Shown: piece by piece, positions 6,049 through 8,819 of the stretch
How the letters are laid out: each line of letters starts with the position of its first letter
How positions within the stretch are numbered: position 1 is the first letter of the stretch
Assembly: GCA_037142915.1 (NCBI GenBank)
Contig: JBAWZR010000043.1
Coordinates: 1 to 8,819 of the forward strand
DNA length: 8,819 nucleotides
DNA from: JBAWZR01 sp037142915
Lineage (GTDB): Bacteria > Patescibacteriota > Minisyncoccia > Moranbacterales > UBA1568
Direction of reading: 5' to 3'
The notes under the pieces: generated by a model
Database searches by the model: none
What the model was told of the DNA's origin: nothing
Seen by the model: the letters and a program-made list of their open reading frames with translations, nothing else
Position numbers and translations under genes: made by a program

Positions 6049-7365
6049 ATGCGTATGAAAGTGGCTTTTATCGGGACGGGCTATGTGGGACTGGTGACGG
6101 GTACCTGTATGGCGGAGATGGGACACGAGGTGATCTGCGTGGATATCGATGCTAAGAAAATCGCGGGATTGAAAAAGGGAATCCTGCCGATCTATGAACC
6201 AGGGTTGGATGTCTTGGTGAAGAAATATTACAAACAAGGCACGCTTGCATTCACGACTTCTATTTGCGATGCAGTGCAATCGTCGGAAGTGGTATTTAGT
6301 GCGGTCGGGACACCGGAACACAAAGCGACGGGTGCGGCCGACCTCCAGTATGTGCGTGAGGTGGCACGGCAATTCGGTCAACATCTGAATGGATACAAAG
6401 TCTTTGTGAACAAGTCGACTGTGCCGGTGGGGACGGGCGAGGAAGTGCGCCAGATCATCGCTACGGAAAGTGGTCGAGAGTATGAGTTCGATGTGGTTTC
6501 AAATCCCGAATTCCTGCGTGAAGGTTCGGCGGTCAAGGATTTCCTCGAGCCGGATCGGATCGCGATCGGCGTGGAGAATGAACGGGCACGCAAAGTGATG
6601 GAGGAAGTGTATGAACCGCTTACGAGTAGGGGGTATCCGCTCTTCGTGACCAATATCAAGAGTGCGGAGATCATCAAATACGCGTCCAATTCTTTCCTGG
6701 CAACCAAGATTTCATTTATCAACGATATTGCCAATATCTGCGAGTTGGTCGGCGCGGATGTGAAGGATGTCGCTCGCGGGATGGGATTGGACAATCGTAT
6801 CGGACCGAAATTCCTGCGTGCGGGCGTGGGTTATGGCGGTGCGTGTTTCCCCAAGGATGTGAAAGCGCTCCTCACGACGAGCAAGGACTTGAAGCGGCCA
6901 TTGCGTATTCTCGAAGCGGTGGAAGCGGTCAATGAGGATCAGAAAACCATTCCCTTCAAAGTCCTGAAAAAACATTTCAAATCCCTGAAGGGTAAGACAA
7001 TTGCGGTATGGGGATTGGCTTTCAAACCGGAGACGGATGATGTCCGCGAGGCGCCGTCGTTCGTGCTCTTGCGATCCCTCGCTAAGGCGGGTGCGAAGAT
7101 CCGTGCCTATGATCCGGTTGCTATTCCCAATACCAAAGCCTATCTCGGCAAGTTGCCGGTGACATATACCAAAGATGCAATGCTAGCAGTCAAGGGTGCG
7201 GACGCCGTGGTACTCCTGACCGAGTGGAAGGAATTCCAATCCGTAGACTGGGGACAGGTCAAGCGGGCGATGAAAGGGGACTTCGTATTTGATGGCAGAA
7301 ATATCCTCCCGCACGCGGAAATCGAGTCTCTTGGGCTTATATATAAAGGTATCGGAACACGATGA
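6049..7365 (+). CDS. ugd: UDP-glucose 6-dehydrogenase
   Basis: Oxidises UDP-glucose to UDP-glucuronate with two NAD+ in the cytoplasm, feeding uronic-acid, pentose or aminoarabinose branches of polysaccharide synthesis. All 438 residues fit the family. The N-terminal Rossmann motif is FIGTGYVGLV (7-16), followed by STVPVGTG (123-130) and NPEFLREGS (152-160). The central helix carries EIIKYASNSFLATK (207-220), with the catalytic lysine region, and the nucleophile is Cys266 in GYGGACFPKD (261-270). The C-terminal UDP-binding domain has GLAFKPETDDVRE (322-334) and FDGRN (414-418). No key residue is missing. A second ATG at 6055 would give the more usual MKVAFIG start; neither has a Shine-Dalgarno site. 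It is the second gene of its operon, and no terminator is visible before the hairpin at 7479-7507. The family includes UDP-mannose/ManNAc dehydrogenases, but the motifs favour Ugd. Confidence 0.95.
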   Translation: MRMKVAFIGTGYVGLVTGTCMAEMGHEVICVDIDAKKIAGLKKGILPIYEPGLDVLVKKYYKQGTLAFTTSICDAVQSSEVVFSAVGTPEHKATGAADLQYVREVARQFGQHLNGYKVFVNKSTVPVGTGEEVRQIIATESGREYEFDVVSNPEFLREGSAVKDFLEPDRIAIGVENERARKVMEEVYEPLTSRGYPLFVTNIKSAEIIKYASNSFLATKISFINDIANICELVGADVKDVARGMGLDNRIGPKFLRAGVGYGGACFPKDVKALLTTSKDLKRPLRILEAVEAVNEDQKTIPFKVLKKHFKSLKGKTIAVWGLAFKPETDDVREAPSFVLLRSLAKAGAKIRAYDPVAIPNTKAYLGKLPVTYTKDAMLAVKGADAVVLLTEWKEFQSVDWGQVKRAMKGDFVFDGRNILPHAEIESLGLIYKGIGTR

Positions 7366-7427
7366 AGATTTCGCAATGTGTTGGAAATATTGTTCGTCGT
7401 GGGCGATTTTTGATGTGGCGCGGAGAT

Positions 7428-7456
7428 TTGACACACTATGTTATTTAGCCTAATAT
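7428..7456 (+). promoter_or_regulatory. near-consensus sigma70 promoter for the 7508 gene
   Basis: A perfect -35 TTGACA (7428-7433), a 17-base spacer and TAATAT (7451-7456; 4 of 6 matches to TATAAT) lie between ugd and the next gene. Predicted transcription start is near 7463, giving a leader of about 45 bases that is occupied mostly by the hairpin at 7479-7499. An alternative -10 (TATAAA, 7454-7459) would need a 20-base spacer and is less likely. Confidence 0.7.
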
Positions 7457-7478
7457 AAAGGGAAGTTATTAATTTTAA

Positions 7479-7507
7479 AGCCTTTTCGTTTGCAAGGCTA
7501 TTTTTTT
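7479..7507 (+). terminator. terminator-like hairpin with U7 tract abutting a start codon
   Basis: AGCCTT (7479-7484) and AAGGCT (7494-7499) form a perfect 6-bp stem with a 9-base loop. One A and then seven Ts (7501-7507) follow, and the ATG at 7508 comes immediately after. This is the form of an intrinsic terminator, and it could end the ugd transcript. However, it lies inside the leader expected from the 7428-7456 promoter, and its 3' arm holds AAGG, the only Shine-Dalgarno-like site for the gene. It may therefore act as an attenuator or mask ribosome entry. The stem is short and a weak terminator at best. Confidence 0.55.
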
Positions 7508-8299
7508 ATGAAAAAGTACACACTCAGTGCTCTCGTGGTTCTCGTTGCCCTTCTCGCTCTTAGCGGGTGGCTTTGGTATGGGAAACATAAGGAAAAGCAG
7601 CTCAATCAAGGTAAGAATACGGTGATTGAGAGTCAGAGTGTACCAGTTTCACAAGCAGCTGATTTTTCTGAGAAAAACAAGGTTCTGGCTCGAGCAAAAA
7701 TAACCGGTGTGCAAAGCATTGACGCTACCTATAAAAAAGTGACTATTAGCGATGGTCAAGTGGTATTTTCTTTTGATGTTCCGAATGGATGGCTTGTGGA
7801 AACGCGAAATTCCGGCGAAGTGCAGATGAATGAGTCGGAACTTAGGGATTTCTTCGCGACGAAGTATGATGGTGACATAAAGACAAACTCCGCGCTTTCC
7901 GGCGACTATTGGGATTTTACCTGGGATATGTTGAAAGATATGCCTTATGACAAAATGAGTAGCTATTTGGTCAAAGCAAGAAATGAAGTTACCCCTGGTT
8001 TTCCGAATGCCTCTGTGTCCGCAAGTGGTCATATTGTGTATTATGATGTTAATACTCAGACGGATTTTTATCTTCTCTCTGAAGCAACTGACAAGCAATA
8101 CTACGATGGAAAACCACTCGGTATCGAGAATGCAAAATGGTCAGATGTAAAGAATGATTATCCTAATGGGAGTTTTAAATCGGTATATATCCCAATAAGA
8201 AACTCGCAAAAGATGCTTTTTATCCGCGTTAGGATAGAGACGAGCGAAAGCCTCAAACAGGAGATTGATCGGATGTTAAACACTCTAAAGTTTGAGTAG
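7508..8299 (+). CDS. unrecognised exported protein with N-terminal membrane anchor
   Basis: A 263-residue protein I cannot assign to a named family. From ATG 7508 it begins MKKYT, followed by one hydrophobic helix (about 6-24). No lipobox cysteine or clear signal peptidase site is seen, so it is probably an uncleaved membrane anchor. After a polar linker (about 28-58) comes an extracytoplasmic domain. VVFSFDVPNGWLVETR (85-100) and the C-terminal run SLKQEIDRMLNTLKF (248-262) resemble small PsbP-like or stress-protein-like domains with an F-x-VP-x-GW strand and a final ...I-L-T-F helix; this is only a resemblance. A TTG at 7490 would add six residues, but it lies within the hairpin loop and lacks a ribosome site, so ATG 7508 is chosen. 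AAGG at 7494-7497 is a weak ribosome site, 10 bases away. It has its own promoter, is unlike the sugar genes before it, and the CHAP gene follows after 113 bases. Confidence 0.8.
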   Translation: MKKYTLSALVVLVALLALSGWLWYGKHKEKQLNQGKNTVIESQSVPVSQAADFSEKNKVLARAKITGVQSIDATYKKVTISDGQVVFSFDVPNGWLVETRNSGEVQMNESELRDFFATKYDGDIKTNSALSGDYWDFTWDMLKDMPYDKMSSYLVKARNEVTPGFPNASVSASGHIVYYDVNTQTDFYLLSEATDKQYYDGKPLGIENAKWSDVKNDYPNGSFKSVYIPIRNSQKMLFIRVRIETSESLKQEIDRMLNTLKFE

Positions 8300-8304
8300 A
8301 AAAA

Positions 8305-8362
8305 ATTCCCTGTCCGGAGGAATAAGCTTTGAAAAAAAAGTTTGTTCCTGAGGGCAGGGAAT
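8305..8362 (+). promoter_or_regulatory. 58-nt near-perfect hairpin burying a GGAGG site and a TTG start
   Basis: Outer stem: 8305-8315 (ATTCCCTGTCC) pairs with 8352-8362 (GGGCAGGGAAT), 11 bp with one G-U. A 2x2 internal loop follows (8316-8317 against 8350-8351). The inner stem is 8318-8330 with 8337-8349, 13 bp with two G-U pairs, closed by a 6-base loop (GAAAAA). The element lies just 5 bases after the stop of the exported-protein gene. It contains GGAGG (8316-8320) 8 bases before TTG 8329, a start in frame with the downstream CHAP gene. A T7 run follows at 8379-8385, too far from the stem for a standard terminator. It could be a translational switch, an RNA-processing site, or a repeat-derived palindrome; the sequence alone does not decide. 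Confidence 0.65.
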
Positions 8363-8402
8363 CTGTCAAGAAAACCTGTTTTTTTAACAATCTATTACAA
8401 AA

Positions 8403-8408
8403 GAGGTG
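8403..8408 (+). promoter_or_regulatory. Shine-Dalgarno site of the CHAP gene
   Basis: GAGGTG ends 4 bases before ATG 8413 (the GAGG core is 6 bases away). It is the only well-formed, well-placed ribosome site in front of a preferred start in this window, and it supports 8413 over the upstream TTG. Confidence 0.75.
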
Positions 8409-8412
8409 TGAA

Positions 8413-8784
8413 ATGAAAATTCATTTCAAAGTGTTTGTGTTCGCTTGCCTGTTTTCGTTTTTTTCGTCAGCAATAGCGATTTCGTGTGCTGATTATTGTA
8501 AGCAGAACGGATGGAGTGATTTTAGTGGTCTCGGGTATGCCATGAATTGGTGGGGAGCCGCTTCTGGGCTGGGACATGCTAGGGGGCATGTTCCAAGGGT
8601 AGGCGCTGTCTTGGTTTGGAATAATTGGAGTGGGAATGATGCAGGGCATGTTGCGTTGGTTACCAGTATTGTGAGTAATGATGAAGTCTTGGTCAATCAT
8701 GCAAACTGGGCGCCTTCAGGATCTGCGGATGGTAATGTGTATACAGGTGTTCATGTGAAAGATCTTGATGAATTCAAGAATTGA
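8413..8784 (+). CDS. small secreted CHAP-domain protein, putative peptidoglycan amidase/endopeptidase
   Basis: A 123-residue pre-protein. The signal peptide MKIHFKVFVFACLFSFFSSAIA (1-22, shown by its basic start, hydrophobic core and A-I-A site) should be removed to leave about 101 residues. The mature part follows the CHAP order: CADYCKQNGW (25-34) with Cys25 as probable nucleophile, GYAMNWWGAA (41-50), PRVGAVLVW (61-69), GHVALVTSIV (78-87) with His79, and NHANW (95-99), whose polar residue completes the C-H-N/D triad. CHAP enzymes cut peptidoglycan amide bonds. The HANW form with a WW motif is familiar from small proteobacterial CHAP proteins; in those the domain runs on for a further short NDW...VRVW-type strand, whereas this one stops after KDLDEFKN, so the C terminus may be shortened. 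The TTG at 8329 would add 28 basic residues before the signal peptide. Cell-wall turnover and antibacterial attack are both possible. Confidence 0.85.
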   Translation: MKIHFKVFVFACLFSFFSSAIAISCADYCKQNGWSDFSGLGYAMNWWGAASGLGHARGHVPRVGAVLVWNNWSGNDAGHVALVTSIVSNDEVLVNHANWAPSGSADGNVYTGVHVKDLDEFKN

Positions 8785-8819
8785 GAGCCCCTTTTTACCA
8801 AAGAGCGAGAGCCTGATTA

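Noticed and set aside
8305..8362. Integron attC site
   Set aside because: The palindrome ends lack the RYYYAAC/GTTRRRY core pair, and no integrase or cassette array is visible.
8355..8385. Intrinsic terminator before the CHAP gene (CAGG...CCTG then T7)
   Set aside because: Only 4 bp with a 16-base loop; too weak to claim. The strong stem ends 16 bases before the T-run.
8783..8813. Direct repeat GAGAGCC (8783-8789 and 8807-8813) as an element end
   Set aside because: Seven bases, two copies, no transposase or matching inverted repeat; expected by chance.
1..8819. tRNA, rRNA, CRISPR array or insertion sequence
   Set aside because: No cloverleaf, rRNA-like, regularly spaced repeat or transposase signal was found on either strand by reading.

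Overview
The window is bacterial and reads cleanly with the standard bacterial code: none of the ten genes has an internal TGA, and TGA is the stop of the dehydrogenase and CHAP genes. Genes are packed tightly, with gaps of 3-30 bases inside each cluster. Almost no start has a recognisable Shine-Dalgarno sequence. The gene content is membrane glycosyltransferases plus small membrane helpers. Together this recalls candidate-phyla (Patescibacteria-like) or other poorly characterised bacteria. That placement is an inference from style; no marker gene fixes the taxon.

Layout: (1) 94-2475, plus strand: a DUF2142 multi-pass membrane protein (GT-C-like) and a cytoplasmic GT2 glycosyltransferase. (2) 4972-2480, minus strand: a four-gene operon, in transcription order a DPM1/GacI-like GT2 polyprenyl-phosphate glycosyltransferase, a DUF2304 three-helix membrane protein, a rhamnosyltransferase-like GT2, and a four-helix EamA/SMR-like transporter. 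It converges on cluster 1 with only 4 bases between stop codons. (3) 5098-7365, plus strand: a GtrB/ArnC-like GT2 with two C-terminal membrane helices, then UDP-glucose 6-dehydrogenase (ugd). Clusters 2 and 3 diverge from a 125-base intergenic region with two back-to-back sigma70-like promoters. (4) 7508-8784, plus strand: an unrecognised membrane-anchored exported protein and a small secreted CHAP-domain protein. Each is preceded by conspicuous RNA secondary structure.

Working model: clusters 1-3 are part of a cell-surface polysaccharide or glycolipid locus. Ugd would supply UDP-glucuronate. The two polyprenyl-phosphate GT2 enzymes would load single sugars onto undecaprenyl phosphate at the inner face of the membrane. 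The EamA/SMR-like protein may flip such carriers, and the DUF2142 protein may transfer the sugar outside. The two soluble-type GT2 enzymes would extend a glycan in the cytoplasm. The parts resemble, but do not reproduce, the Arn pathway and the streptococcal GacI/GacJ/GacL side-chain system.

The features I found least explained are non-coding. One is a terminator-like hairpin plus U7 tract that abuts the ATG of the 7508 gene, downstream of a TTGACA-N17-TAATAT promoter. The other is a 58-nt near-perfect hairpin at 8305-8362 that buries a strong GGAGG site and an in-frame TTG start ahead of the CHAP gene.
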